Below, piece after piece: positions 33,709 through 40,406 of a stretch of DNA of 45,267 nucleotides. Where the stretch lies: the IMG/VR virus record IMGVR_UViG_3300046516_000729, positions 1 through 45,267 of that record, one strand, 5' to 3'. The notes under the pieces were generated by a model. The model saw nothing but the letters and a program-made list of their open reading frames with translations, was not told where the DNA came from and made no database searches. Source of the stretch: a virus. Position 1 is the stretch's first letter; every line of letters begins with the position of its first letter. The position numbers were made by a program, and so were the translations under genes.

Positions 33709-34218
33709 ATGGCCGAAGAACTTCCCAAACAGGAACTTCTCATCAAGCTCCTCAAGATGACCACATCCGACAACGATGGGGAGAGCCTAACGGCTCTCCG
33801 CAAAGCGAACGAGTTCCTCAAGACCGCCGGTTGGGACTGGGAAAAACTAGTCCGCGGACGAATAACCGTCATCGCGGACCCCTTCCAGAACCTCACCGAA
33901 CCCCGCCGCAACAACGGCGTCGGCTCTCCCGGCCACACCGTCCCAAAACCACCACCACCACCATCGCCGCCCCCGCCGCCGCCTCTTCGCGGCAGCCCGT
34001 CAAATCCTATCTCACAATCACCCAATCGTTTCGCCGGCTTCTGTCACTGCTGCGGCATAGAAGCCGTGACTAACGCCGGTTTCATCTTCAAAGTAAAGCC
34101 CTCCGACTCCACTTACAAAGTCATCTGCGCGTCCTGCAACACCTCCGCACACGTCCACGCATACGCCGCCCCGCCGCGCCGCCAACCACGCAAAAAAGCT
34201 GTCTCCGACCTCGCATAG
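33709..34218 (+). CDS. DUF2786-like N-terminus plus zinc ribbon, (V)SDLA end
   Basis: 169 residues. The first 45 residues (LLIKLLKMTTSDNDGESLTALRKANEFLKTAG) resemble the DUF2786-type helical domain seen in phage and plasmid proteins. A Pro-rich linker with runs of prolines follows (about 80-95), then a zinc ribbon with FCHCCG and ICASCN (CxxC pairs). The C-terminus is basic (RRQPRKKA) and ends VSDLA, like two other early proteins. Starts two bases after the vWA stop. Confidence 0.78.
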   Translation: MAEELPKQELLIKLLKMTTSDNDGESLTALRKANEFLKTAGWDWEKLVRGRITVIADPFQNLTEPRRNNGVGSPGHTVPKPPPPPSPPPPPPLRGSPSNPISQSPNRFAGFCHCCGIEAVTNAGFIFKVKPSDSTYKVICASCNTSAHVHAYAAPPRRQPRKKAVSDLA

Positions 34219-34228
34219 GAACACCGTC

Positions 34229-34633
34229 ATGTCCATCGACCTCAACGCCGTACCTAACGGTTACGTGCTCCACACCCGCAAAATAGCCTGCCGCGCCTGC
34301 GGCACAACGTCACATCGCAGCGAGTTTTATTCGCTGTATTATCTCAAATCCCGCATCAACGGCAAGCCAGAGCGTCATCTAGTCGCCTGCAAAGTCCCAA
34401 TGTTCAACGTCCCCTGCGAGCGCATCGTACTCGAGCCCATGACACTCCCCTTCTGCGCCGAGTGCGAAACCATCGACGTATCGGCGTTACCCACGCCCCC
34501 GCAAGCCGCGCTGTTATATGACCTCGATGGGCCCGCCCTCCGAATGGGGCCATCCGCCGTTAGGACAGGGCCAAAGTCACCCACCGCAAAGTCACCCACC
34601 ACCACGAAACCCACCATCGGAGACCTAGCATGA
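34229..34633 (+). CDS. zinc-binding early protein, IGDLA end
   Basis: 134 residues. IACRACG and PFCAECE provide two CxxC pairs flanking a beta-rich middle with a further Cys pair region (VACKVPMFNVPCER), probably a treble-clef or ribbon zinc fold. The last third is a disordered Thr/Lys/Pro-rich tail ending TIGDLA. The stop overlaps the next start (GCATGA), and the codons of the ending also carry that gene's GGAG site. Function unknown. Confidence 0.72.
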   Translation: MSIDLNAVPNGYVLHTRKIACRACGTTSHRSEFYSLYYLKSRINGKPERHLVACKVPMFNVPCERIVLEPMTLPFCAECETIDVSALPTPPQAALLYDLDGPALRMGPSAVRTGPKSPTAKSPTTTKPTIGDLA

Positions 34634-34962
34634 GCGACCATCAAGACCCTCAACTACCGCCCCACGACGACGACTTCGACGACACCCGCCGCGTATTCGC
34701 CGTCCCAGTGTCCTACATCGTGAGCGCCGAAACTTACATATTGGCCCACGACATCGTCGAGGCCCGCAAGACGGCTCGTGACCTCAATCTGAATGACAAC
34801 ATCGTCATTGATCCAGAACAGTTCTACGTCGATGCCACCGACCGCGTCAAACTACTTGACGTGATACCCGCTGTCATCGACTTAGTGACGGTGCATCCCG
34901 TCAACGTGACTGACTACGACCCCACGGACCACCCGGACTGGTGCACAGTCCCAACAGCTTAA
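34630..34962 (+). CDS. hypothetical early protein
   Basis: 110 residues. Acidic N-terminus (PPHDDDFDDTRR), then a small alpha/beta unit: VPVSYIVSAETYILAHDIVEARKTAR followed by strands ending VVIDLVTVHPVNVTDYD. The VSYIVSAETYILAHDIVEA element resembles host-takeover or DpdA-neighbour small phage proteins only in shape; no family is recognised. Starts by ATGA overlap with the upstream gene. Confidence 0.68.
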   Translation: MSDHQDPQLPPHDDDFDDTRRVFAVPVSYIVSAETYILAHDIVEARKTARDLNLNDNIVIDPEQFYVDATDRVKLLDVIPAVIDLVTVHPVNVTDYDPTDHPDWCTVPTA

Positions 34963-34974
34963 GAGGCCCCTATC

Positions 34975-35223
34975 ATGTCTCGTCACACGGAAATCCCCGC
35001 CCTCGTCTACGACACACTACGCAACATCAACGCGTCACGTGTCCGCCGCCACGACGACGAACTCGCCATCCCGAACTTTACCAACCACCAGATCTTCCTG
35101 ATGATGCCGGATCACGAAGACCTTATCTGGACCGCCCCGGCGCAACCAGCGATAACGTCAGCCACACTGGCCGCGATGTTCGCACACTCCGCAGAAGGAT
35201 TATACCGCAATGAACGACTCTAA
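34975..35223 (+). CDS. hypothetical early protein
   Basis: 82 residues, not recognised. Mixed alpha/beta with the strand IFLMMPDHEDLIW in the middle and a helical C-terminus. AGAGG precedes the ATG by about eight bases. Its last 14 bases overlap the start of the next gene. Confidence 0.65.
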   Translation: MSRHTEIPALVYDTLRNINASRVRRHDDELAIPNFTNHQIFLMMPDHEDLIWTAPAQPAITSATLAAMFAHSAEGLYRNERL

Positions 35224-35497
35224 ACACGAAACTTTCGCCAACTATCTCACCAGCGAAGTCAAACGCCTTCGTAAAATATTTTCTGACCATAACATGCCAA
35301 AGCTTCAACTAACCATCGACGCCTCTGGACGCACCGACGGCGAAGACATTCGCATCATGTTCACTATCGACTCCGACTACAACACCAACGCCGTCACAGG
35401 CGACTCTATCGACGCTTGTGTAGATGAATTCTTCCGCCGCAACACATGGCAGAAGGCCCATAATTACCTCGCTCTCCCCAACGTAACGAGCGAGTAA
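35210..35497 (+). CDS. hypothetical early protein
   Basis: 95 residues. Helical start (NYLTSEVKRLRKIFSDH), then a beta hairpin KLQLTIDASGRTDGEDIRIMFTIDS and a helix VDEFFRRNTWQKAHNYLAL. Not recognised. AAGGA nine bases before the ATG, inside the previous gene. A 9-bp hairpin follows the stop. Confidence 0.7.
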   Translation: MNDSKHETFANYLTSEVKRLRKIFSDHNMPKLQLTIDASGRTDGEDIRIMFTIDSDYNTNAVTGDSIDACVDEFFRRNTWQKAHNYLALPNVTSE

Positions 35498-35501
35498 CCG
35501 G

Positions 35502-35524
35502 GAGGCGGGCATCCTGCCCGCCTC
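35502..35524 (+). promoter_or_regulatory. 9-bp stem-loop after an early gene
   Basis: GAGGCGGGC, loop ATCCT, GCCCGCCTC. No T-run follows, so it is more likely an mRNA 3'-end stabiliser or partial attenuator than an intrinsic terminator. Confidence 0.6.
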
Positions 35525-35544
35525 ACAACGCCGAGGAGACCACA

Positions 35545-35742
35545 ATGTACCAAGTGAATACCAACGAAGCCCTCATCTACGCCCTCACGGGCTACATGAT
35601 GGAACCGAAGAAGCCCAACCAAGTGCCCCCCGGCGACATTTCCGACGCCGTCGGTGAACACGACGAAACGGACTTCCAAGAAGCCGGTTTCGACGACGAC
35701 GACGAGTACGACGACGAAGACGAAAACGACAACGACGACTAA
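35545..35742 (+). CDS. small very acidic early protein
   Basis: 65 residues. The last 20 are almost entirely Asp and Glu (DDDDEYDDEDENDNDD end). Such DNA-mimic-like acidic tails occur in small phage anti-host proteins that bind nucleic-acid-binding enzymes; here there is no family match. GAGGAG seven bases before the ATG. Confidence 0.75.
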   Translation: MYQVNTNEALIYALTGYMMEPKKPNQVPPGDISDAVGEHDETDFQEAGFDDDDEYDDEDENDNDD

Positions 35743-35751
35743 CTCAACCTC

Positions 35752-35788
35752 GGGGGCGGCCCTCTCGCCGCCCCCCTCTCGCCGCCCC
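35752..35788 (+). repeat. hairpin with duplicated right arm
   Basis: GGGGGCGGC (35752-35760) can pair with GCCGCCCCC at 35767-35775. The unit CCTCTCGCCGCCCC occurs twice in tandem (35761-35774, 35775-35788), so the left arm has two alternative partners. Confidence 0.7.
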
Positions 35789-35814
35789 CACACCCACACG
35801 CCACAGGAGTAATA

Positions 35815-35994
35815 ATGTCTCACGACCCCCGCCGCATGACTCACGTCTGCGAACGCTGCCGCCGCGTGAGTGCAAGTGATGAACTCACTCATTGTAAATC
35901 CGTTGACGAATACCTCTGCGAAGACTGTATCATGCTATTGGCCATCGAGCATTATGAGAGTGTACAAAAGGACACAGACGATGCAGACGTATGA
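35815..35994 (+). CDS. 59-aa zinc ribbon protein
   Basis: Begins MSHDPRRMTHVCERCRRVSA. Two CxxC pairs (VCERC and LCEDC) spaced about 24 residues apart define a zinc ribbon or treble clef. CAGGAG lies eight bases before the ATG. The last 14 bases overlap the next gene. Similar tiny zinc proteins occur elsewhere in the early block (33709, 34229, 39740). Confidence 0.78.
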   Translation: MSHDPRRMTHVCERCRRVSASDELTHCKSVDEYLCEDCIMLLAIEHYESVQKDTDDADV

Positions 35995-36160
35995 CTTTTT
36001 CATTTGGGGCGGCATCATCGCCTCAGTGTGTTATATCCTCTTAATGTTCCACGCCGAAGCCACTAGCCACCTCGATCACCCGATCGTCGCGACGGTGGTG
36101 TTTTTCCTCATCGCCGCCTTTATCGTCGTGGGCGCCGTGCGGGAGCACGGACCATTATGA
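35981..36160 (+). CDS. 59-aa membrane protein, two membrane segments
   Basis: Starts at ATG 35981 (AAAGGA upstream). FFIWGGIIASVCYILLMF and VATVVFFLIAAFIVVGAV are two membrane helices joined by a short acidic/His loop. It has holin-like topology but sits in the early block, far from the endolysin, so superinfection exclusion or membrane modulation is an equally good guess. Confidence 0.75.
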   Translation: MQTYDFFIWGGIIASVCYILLMFHAEATSHLDHPIVATVVFFLIAAFIVVGAVREHGPL

Positions 36161-36249
36161 CAAACCTCAACAGCGTCTTAGCATTACTGACGCTAGGACT
36201 ATTTCTCTTTCTCGTATACCGCATCATTCGCACCATCATCGGAGCATAA
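36157..36249 (+). CDS. 30-aa single-pass membrane peptide
   Basis: MTNLNSVLALLTLGLFLFLV followed by YRIIRTIIGA: one membrane helix and a short basic tail. The start overlaps the previous stop (ATGA) and the stop is four bases before the next gene, whose GGAG site lies in its last codons. Arrangement supports a real co-translated gene despite its size. Confidence 0.6.
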   Translation: MTNLNSVLALLTLGLFLFLVYRIIRTIIGA

Positions 36250-36253
36250 CCAC

Positions 36254-36643
36254 ATGACCACACTCGTACCGCCCGACACCATCGACCACGTCGCCTACGC
36301 CCCCGCCAACGAACGACGAGCGGCGGCCCTTGCCGACATCCAACAAATGCACGACGATCTCATGTTGTCCTACGACACCATAGGCCAGCTTAAAGCTGAC
36401 CTCAATCGTTGCCACGACCGGATTGACCTCCTCATCGAAGACCGCAACCGCCATCGCGCCGAGGCTTTGTTGTTCCGCTCGAAGCTAATCGAACTGGCAA
36501 CACAAATGTCCAGCATCGGCCTCATGTGCATCAAAGCACAAGAACTCATGACCACGGTCGAGGAACTCACCACCAAAGCCGAAACACCTACCGCAAAGGT
36601 CCTTGATGACCTCGAACACACCCTCAACGGAGCCGCCAAATGA
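36254..36643 (+). CDS. coiled-coil early protein
   Basis: 129 residues, almost wholly helical. RAAALADIQQMHDDLMLSYD to LNRCHDRIDLLIEDRNRHRAE and ELMTTVEELTTKAETPTA read as long coiled coil. No family recognised. GGAG nine bases before the ATG; the stop overlaps the next start (ATGA). Confidence 0.75.
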   Translation: MTTLVPPDTIDHVAYAPANERRAAALADIQQMHDDLMLSYDTIGQLKADLNRCHDRIDLLIEDRNRHRAEALLFRSKLIELATQMSSIGLMCIKAQELMTTVEELTTKAETPTAKVLDDLEHTLNGAAK

Positions 36644-37074
36644 CACACACGCCCCGACTGTACTGCGCCTCAAAATTCCACAACGCCTTCATGTGGCGCA
36701 ACTGGAAGGAACATTTACCAAACGTCATCGAAATCGTCTCAACTTGGCACGACAACCTCAATATCGCCGCCGACGACCTCGATGAGAACATCTGCCGTCG
36801 TGAGTGGATCAAGAATCGTACCCAAATACTCTACAGCGCAGAACATTTTCTCGCGTACGGCTCCCGCAACGACGCCCTCAATGGTACCCTCGTCGAAATC
36901 GGCATGGCCCTCGCCGCGGACATGAATGTCCATCTGGTCGGAACCTATCCTTGGGCCACTTGGCGTCATATGCGTCAGGTTAAAATCCACCAGTCGTTGC
37001 ATCATGCTTTGTTGAATATAACAAAGTCTGAACACATCGACTTTGAAGGAGTAACTCTCAATGACACGCCCTAA
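36640..37074 (+). CDS. nucleoside 2-deoxyribosyltransferase-like protein
   Basis: 144 residues. LYCASKFHNA (9-15 region), VIEIVSTWHDN (Trp/Asp), and NGTLVEIGMALAADMNVHLVG (Gly82, Glu86 as the expected catalytic Glu) follow the order of nucleoside 2-deoxyribosyltransferase and related N-glycosidase families, which move or release bases of deoxynucleosides. In a phage with dUTPase and a uracil glycosylase domain, this could serve nucleotide salvage or release of modified bases. Fold assignment is fairly sure, reaction is not. Confidence 0.78.
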   Translation: MTHTPRLYCASKFHNAFMWRNWKEHLPNVIEIVSTWHDNLNIAADDLDENICRREWIKNRTQILYSAEHFLAYGSRNDALNGTLVEIGMALAADMNVHLVGTYPWATWRHMRQVKIHQSLHHALLNITKSEHIDFEGVTLNDTP

Positions 37075-37486
37075 ACTGTCCCGATCCCCCGTCAGTAGTT
37101 TTAGTCCCGAACTTCTAGTAGCCCTACTAAAAGGCGCTCGTGAAAAAGTCGAGATACCTTGCCCCGACCAACGTACGATGCAATATCTCCAAATGCGCAT
37201 TCAAATGTTGCGCGGCGCAATGGGGCGCGAAGGTCATCCTCAATACGCACTCGTCACACGCGCCCGCACAACCCGCACGTGGAACGCAAAAGTATCCAAA
37301 AACACTGACTGCGTCCTCGTGATCCAACCCAACGACTCACAATTTAACAAAGTCTTAAAAGATGCTGGCATCGAAGCCACGCAAAACGACCAAGATTTAC
37401 TCGACGAAACCATCACACCATCCATTGATCCCAATGATGACGACTCAATAACGTCACCTATTGATCCGTACGCCAAGTTCAAATAA
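37061..37486 (+). CDS. hypothetical early protein, acidic tail
   Basis: 141 residues. Helical and basic start (VALLKGAREKVEIPCPDQRTMQYLQMRIQMLR region), a beta middle, and an Asp/Ser/Pro-rich C-terminus with DPNDDD and repeated SPIDP/PSIDP. Not recognised. AAGGAG nine bases before the ATG, which lies inside the previous gene. Confidence 0.7.
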   Translation: MTRPKLSRSPVSSFSPELLVALLKGAREKVEIPCPDQRTMQYLQMRIQMLRGAMGREGHPQYALVTRARTTRTWNAKVSKNTDCVLVIQPNDSQFNKVLKDAGIEATQNDQDLLDETITPSIDPNDDDSITSPIDPYAKFK

Positions 37487-37506
37487 GGAAACTTCGAAAA
37501 TAACAC

Positions 37507-37535
37507 TTGACAGCGTTTCGACATAGGGTTAATCT
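37507..37535 (+). promoter_or_regulatory. promoter candidate for the secreted-protein cassette
   Basis: A perfect -35 box TTGACA (37507-37512), 17-bp spacer, and a weak -10 TAATCT (37530-37535). Transcription would start at about 37541, inside the left arm of hairpin copy 4. Confidence 0.55.
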
Positions 37536-37536
37536 A

Positions 37537-37566
37537 TGGGCGGTTAACGCAACTGTTAACTGCCCA
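37537..37566 (+). repeat. TGGGCGGTTAAC hairpin, copy 4
   Basis: Arms TGGGCGGTTAAC (37537-37548) and GTTAACTGCCCA (37555-37566), 6-nt loop, one position that would be G-U in RNA. It lies between the promoter candidate and the ribosome-binding site of the next gene, 20 bases before the ATG, the same distance as copy 1 to its gene. Confidence 0.88.
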
Positions 37567-37586
37567 CTTCCACACAAGGAGACCAT

Positions 37587-38258
37587 ATGAAGCGCCTTTT
37601 ATTAATGTCTACTGCCTTAATTGCATTAACGGCGGGAACCCCCGCCAAGGCCGACGTCGTCATCGACCCGCATCTGAGCGGCACCGGCGACAACGTGGTG
37701 TTCGACAGCTTCAACAGCGTCACCAACGTCGCTGTTGGCAGCTTCAACGGCACCCATACCGGTCTCGTTGACTTCAGTTGCTTGGGTGGTTGCGGTGGCT
37801 TCACCGGCGCCGCCAATGGCAACGACATCAAGATCGCCGACACCAACGACTTGAAAGTTCAAGTCTTCAACAGTGCTGGCACCCTCGTACTGCCCACTGC
37901 CACCGACGTGTTCTCGCTCAAAGGCAGCGGTGACGCAACAGCAATCGTGGTTGCCAACGAAATCGGCGGCGGCACCATGCTGTTCACGTTTGACCTCGGA
38001 ATGCTGAGCGCCTCTGCTCAGTCCGGGTTCACCCTGAGCGCCATCAACGGCGAAACGATCGACTCATTCAGGGTCGTCACAACCGGTAACATCACCGACT
38101 TCGAACACTATCGTATCGACATCGCGACACCCACCGTTGCTGTTCCCGGCCCCATCGTGGGCGCTGGTATTCCCGGCCTACTCAGCGGAGCTTTAAGTTT
38201 GCTCAGTCTGAATTTCTGGCGTCGTTGGCGGCGTAACAACGGCGTACTGACCACGTAA
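37587..38258 (+). CDS. secreted protein with PEP-CTERM-like sorting tail
   Basis: 223 residues with a strong ACAAGGAGA site. Signal peptide MKRLLLMSTALIALTAGTPAKA, cleavage after AKA. The body is Gly/Asn/Asp-rich and beta-type. The C-terminus has the tripartite sorting plan of PEP-CTERM-like proteins: VPGPIVGAGIPGL, a hydrophobic stretch (LSGALSLLSLNF), and an Arg cluster (WRRWRR). Hosts use such tails for exosortase-type processing and surface display. With its promoter and different base composition, it looks like a moron taken from a bacterium. Possible roles are surface masking or receptor blocking (inference). Confidence 0.85.
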   Translation: MKRLLLMSTALIALTAGTPAKADVVIDPHLSGTGDNVVFDSFNSVTNVAVGSFNGTHTGLVDFSCLGGCGGFTGAANGNDIKIADTNDLKVQVFNSAGTLVLPTATDVFSLKGSGDATAIVVANEIGGGTMLFTFDLGMLSASAQSGFTLSAINGETIDSFRVVTTGNITDFEHYRIDIATPTVAVPGPIVGAGIPGLLSGALSLLSLNFWRRWRRNNGVLTT

Positions 38259-38317
38259 GGGGACACGTCCCCCACGTCCTCGCTCTCTGTCCTCACACCT
38301 CTCAGGAGTAACTACCA

Positions 38318-38869
38318 ATGAACCTAAAACGATTACTACTTGGTACCGTCGCGCTGCTCGCTCTTACCGGCGCAGGCAACGCGAACACCATCCAAGACTT
38401 CGGTCTTGATCCTACCTCCGCTACTGGTGCCTTCAATCATTCGCTGGGCACTAGCACGTCATTCTTTGACGACCAGTATACATTCACGTTGGACCACTCG
38501 ATGACGCTGACGATCGCCTCAGTGACCAACGTGTTTGCTCAACCATCTGACTTCATCACTAGCTTCACCGGAGCGGTGTTCGCCGGTACTCCGGCATTGC
38601 CGGGAGCAGAAATCATTGGCCCTGTTTTGGCGACATCACCTTGCCAGTTCATTGCGAGCTGTCAGGGCTTCGCAGGCAGCGCCATCCTTGGTCCGGGGAG
38701 CTACTTCCTCGACATCAGCGGCACGGCCGGGGGAACCAGCGGCTACGGGGGCAACCTCGCCACCTTCGCCGTCGCGGTCCCCGGTCCCATCGTCGGAGCG
38801 GGACTTCCCGGCCTGATCGCGGCTTGCATGGGCCTGTTCGGAATAAACCGCTGGCGGCGGCGCACCTGA
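38318..38869 (+). CDS. secreted protein with PEP-CTERM-like tail, second
   Basis: 183 residues, CAGGAG before the ATG. Signal peptide MNLKRLLLGTVALLALTGAG, cleavage near NAN. The body has FFDDQYTFTLDHSMTLTIASV and GPGSYFLDISGTAGG, patterns common in PEP-CTERM-type surface proteins. The tail VPGPIVGAGLPGLIAACMGL followed by INRWRRRT matches the upstream gene. One Cys pair (SPCQFIASCQ) could form a disulfide outside the cytoplasm. It is related to its neighbour only through the signal and sorting ends. Confidence 0.85.
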   Translation: MNLKRLLLGTVALLALTGAGNANTIQDFGLDPTSATGAFNHSLGTSTSFFDDQYTFTLDHSMTLTIASVTNVFAQPSDFITSFTGAVFAGTPALPGAEIIGPVLATSPCQFIASCQGFAGSAILGPGSYFLDISGTAGGTSGYGGNLATFAVAVPGPIVGAGLPGLIAACMGLFGINRWRRRT

Positions 38870-38871
38870 GC

Positions 38872-39105
38872 GTGCGGATCAAAATCCCGCTTCCAGTCGT
38901 CAGAGCCGCAGACTGCTTTGGCGACTGGTTGAACGTCATCCTGATCCGGCGCGGTCGGTTGGTCGTCCGATGGGTCGACATCATTGTCGGCGCGATAGGG
39001 ACAATCAACGTGATCTGGTGGTACGAGGTCGCTGGCTGGTGGGGCGCGCTGGAGGGTGTTCTGATGTTCGTCCTCGTCACGATGATCGTCGTTTGGTTTT
39101 TTTAG
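38872..39105 (+). CDS. small membrane protein of the secreted cassette
   Basis: 77 residues from GTG 38872, two bases after the previous stop. WVDIIVGAIGTINVIWWYEVA and GALEGVLMFVLVTMIVVWFF are two membrane segments, the second ending the protein. No good ribosome-binding site, so translation would depend on coupling. The base composition matches the two secreted genes, and it likely travelled with them. An exosortase it is not: too short and lacking catalytic Cys/Arg/His. Confidence 0.6.
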   Translation: MRIKIPLPVVRAADCFGDWLNVILIRRGRLVVRWVDIIVGAIGTINVIWWYEVAGWWGALEGVLMFVLVTMIVVWFF

Positions 39106-39115
39106 GAGCCTCAAA

Positions 39116-39271
39116 ATGTCCTGCCAATCATCTCCTGAGAACGAACTTCAACCGCTTTATGTGAAGCGGTGGCGCACGATCATCATGGTTCCGGCTGCAA
39201 TCAAGGACGAGGTTGATGCCGTTCGAGCGCCTGCTGCCCCTCGCGAAAAACTCCCTCTACCTCCACTATAA
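39116..39271 (+). CDS. 51-aa hypothetical protein
   Basis: Begins MSCQSSPENELQPLYVKRWR; then TIIMVPAAIKDEVDAVRAPA. TAGGAG lies seven bases before the ATG, overlapping the previous stop. Composition is unremarkable and no family is recognised; the strong ribosome-binding site and tight spacing to the next gene (12 bases) support it. Confidence 0.65.
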   Translation: MSCQSSPENELQPLYVKRWRTIIMVPAAIKDEVDAVRAPAAPREKLPLPPL

Positions 39272-39283
39272 GGACCTCTATTG

Positions 39284-39520
39284 ATGTCCCGTCCATTCAA
39301 TCCGGACCTGACGAAGAACTGGAAAATCTCCCTACCGGCGACACTCGCGGGTACAGTGGAATTCTATCTGTTCGATCCTCTCCACAAAAAACCCCTCTAC
39401 GGTTCCCGCGGTCGTCTCATCGCCGCCTTACTTGAACAATGGGTCAAAGAACAACAAGAAGCGTCTCGCGCCGCGCAAGCCAATCTCACTCCACAAGGAC
39501 ACGACAATGCCCGAAATTGA
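39284..39520 (+). CDS. ribbon-helix-helix-like DNA-binding protein
   Basis: 78 residues from ATG 39284 (a TTG lies one codon earlier). WKISLPATLAGTVEFYLFDP is a possible ribbon and first helix, and KPLYGSRGRLIAALLEQWVKEQ the second helix, the layout of small phage ribbon-helix-helix repressors. AAGGA precedes the start. It may regulate the surrounding small-gene operon or the dispersed inverted repeats (inference). Confidence 0.65.
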   Translation: MSRPFNPDLTKNWKISLPATLAGTVEFYLFDPLHKKPLYGSRGRLIAALLEQWVKEQQEASRAAQANLTPQGHDNARN

Positions 39521-39743
39521 CATCGCTGTTTACGACAAGATACCGCCAGTAGACCTTGAGCAGCGTCGCCGCGTCATCGTAGCGAAGGCGGCCGGACAAC
39601 ATGACAATTTGTCGATCGACGAACTCCACGAACTGGCCGCGATAACCGGCGTCCTACGGCGTCGAGCGTCTGGCCCGCCGAAGGCCGTTCGCGCCCCTCG
39701 CGCGCCGCGCAACGCCAAAGCCACAGTGACGGACCTCGCATGA
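39507..39743 (+). CDS. small early protein, VTDLA end
   Basis: 78 residues. N-terminal helical domain (VDLEQRRRVIVAKAAGQHDN, IDELHELAAITGVLRRR), then a Pro/Ala/Arg-rich tail ending KATVTDLA. The ending is the third instance of (V/I)xDLA in the early block. It overlaps the gene before by 14 nt and the gene after by ATGA. Confidence 0.7.
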   Translation: MPEIDIAVYDKIPPVDLEQRRRVIVAKAAGQHDNLSIDELHELAAITGVLRRRASGPPKAVRAPRAPRNAKATVTDLA

Positions 39744-40078
39744 CCCGCAAACCTCCACTCAGCGTCCCGCCGCGCAATCCATGGTCCACCCAATGCTGGA
39801 ACTGTGGCTACAAATGTGACTCCGTATTTCACGTTGACTCTGGCGGAAAACCCGTTCAGCCGGAAAACGGCGACATTTCGGTCTGTTTCCGTTGTAAGTC
39901 TCCAGCCATATTTGACCGCACAATGCCCGACGGCGTACGAAAGCCGTCGCCACGAGAAATGGATGAACTAGAAGCTAGTGCAAAACTTCGTAGAGTATGG
40001 GCAGCAGCAGAGGACCATGCCGCAGCAAAAAAACAACACGCAGCAAAAAAACAACACTCCGCAAAACAAGTTCATTAA
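39740..40078 (+). CDS. zinc ribbon early protein
   Basis: 112 residues. QCWNCGYKC and VCFRCKS give two CxxC pairs around a short beta segment, a zinc ribbon. A charged helix follows (PREMDELEASAKLRRVWAAAED) and the C-terminus repeats AAKKQHAAKKQHSAKQ. GACGGA precedes the ATG. Similar zinc ribbon/helix proteins are common but uncharacterised in phages. Confidence 0.78.
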   Translation: MTRKPPLSVPPRNPWSTQCWNCGYKCDSVFHVDSGGKPVQPENGDISVCFRCKSPAIFDRTMPDGVRKPSPREMDELEASAKLRRVWAAAEDHAAAKKQHAAKKQHSAKQVH

Positions 40079-40102
40079 AGCCTCCCTAAAGCCTCCCTTA
40101 CG

Positions 40103-40246
40103 ATGACTCGCTTAGTTAGATTTATTGTCGCGTTCCTGCTCGGCTTCACAATAATGTGGGGTGTATTCGGAACAATCGACGCCACAAGGAAACTCCTCTA
40201 TGGCAAAGAAACCTCCGCTCAAATCACCATCGCCACCGCCAACTGA
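40103..40246 (+). CDS. 47-aa membrane protein (tentative)
   Basis: MTRLVRFIVAFLLGFTIMWG is one membrane helix with basic start; the rest (VFGTIDATRKLLYGKE and on) is short. It overlaps the next gene by 47 nt and has no clear ribosome-binding site, only the repeated AAAGCCTCCCT upstream (two copies, 40077-40099). It fills an otherwise empty gap, so it is offered with low confidence. Confidence 0.4.
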   Translation: MTRLVRFIVAFLLGFTIMWGVFGTIDATRKLLYGKETSAQITIATAN

Positions 40247-40376
40247 AGGACTCAAAGACAAAGTGGCAAAACAGCGAGATACTCGCGACGGCGCCGGTTA
40301 TACCGGACCATACCGCGAGCCAAAAGGGCCTTCAGGCCCGCCGTTCCCACATCAGCCGCCAGAGAAGAAAAAGTAA
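40200..40376 (+). CDS. 58-aa basic Pro-rich protein
   Basis: MAKKPPLKSPSPPPTEGLKD, then KVAKQRDTRDGAGYTGPYRE and a C-terminal PPEKKK. Disordered and basic; no family recognised. AAGGA lies nine bases before the ATG, a good site, which supports it over the overlapping membrane frame. Confidence 0.65.
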   Translation: MAKKPPLKSPSPPPTEGLKDKVAKQRDTRDGAGYTGPYREPKGPSGPPFPHQPPEKKK

Positions 40377-40406
40377 CTCACAACTCACAACACGGAAACT
40401 CACAAC

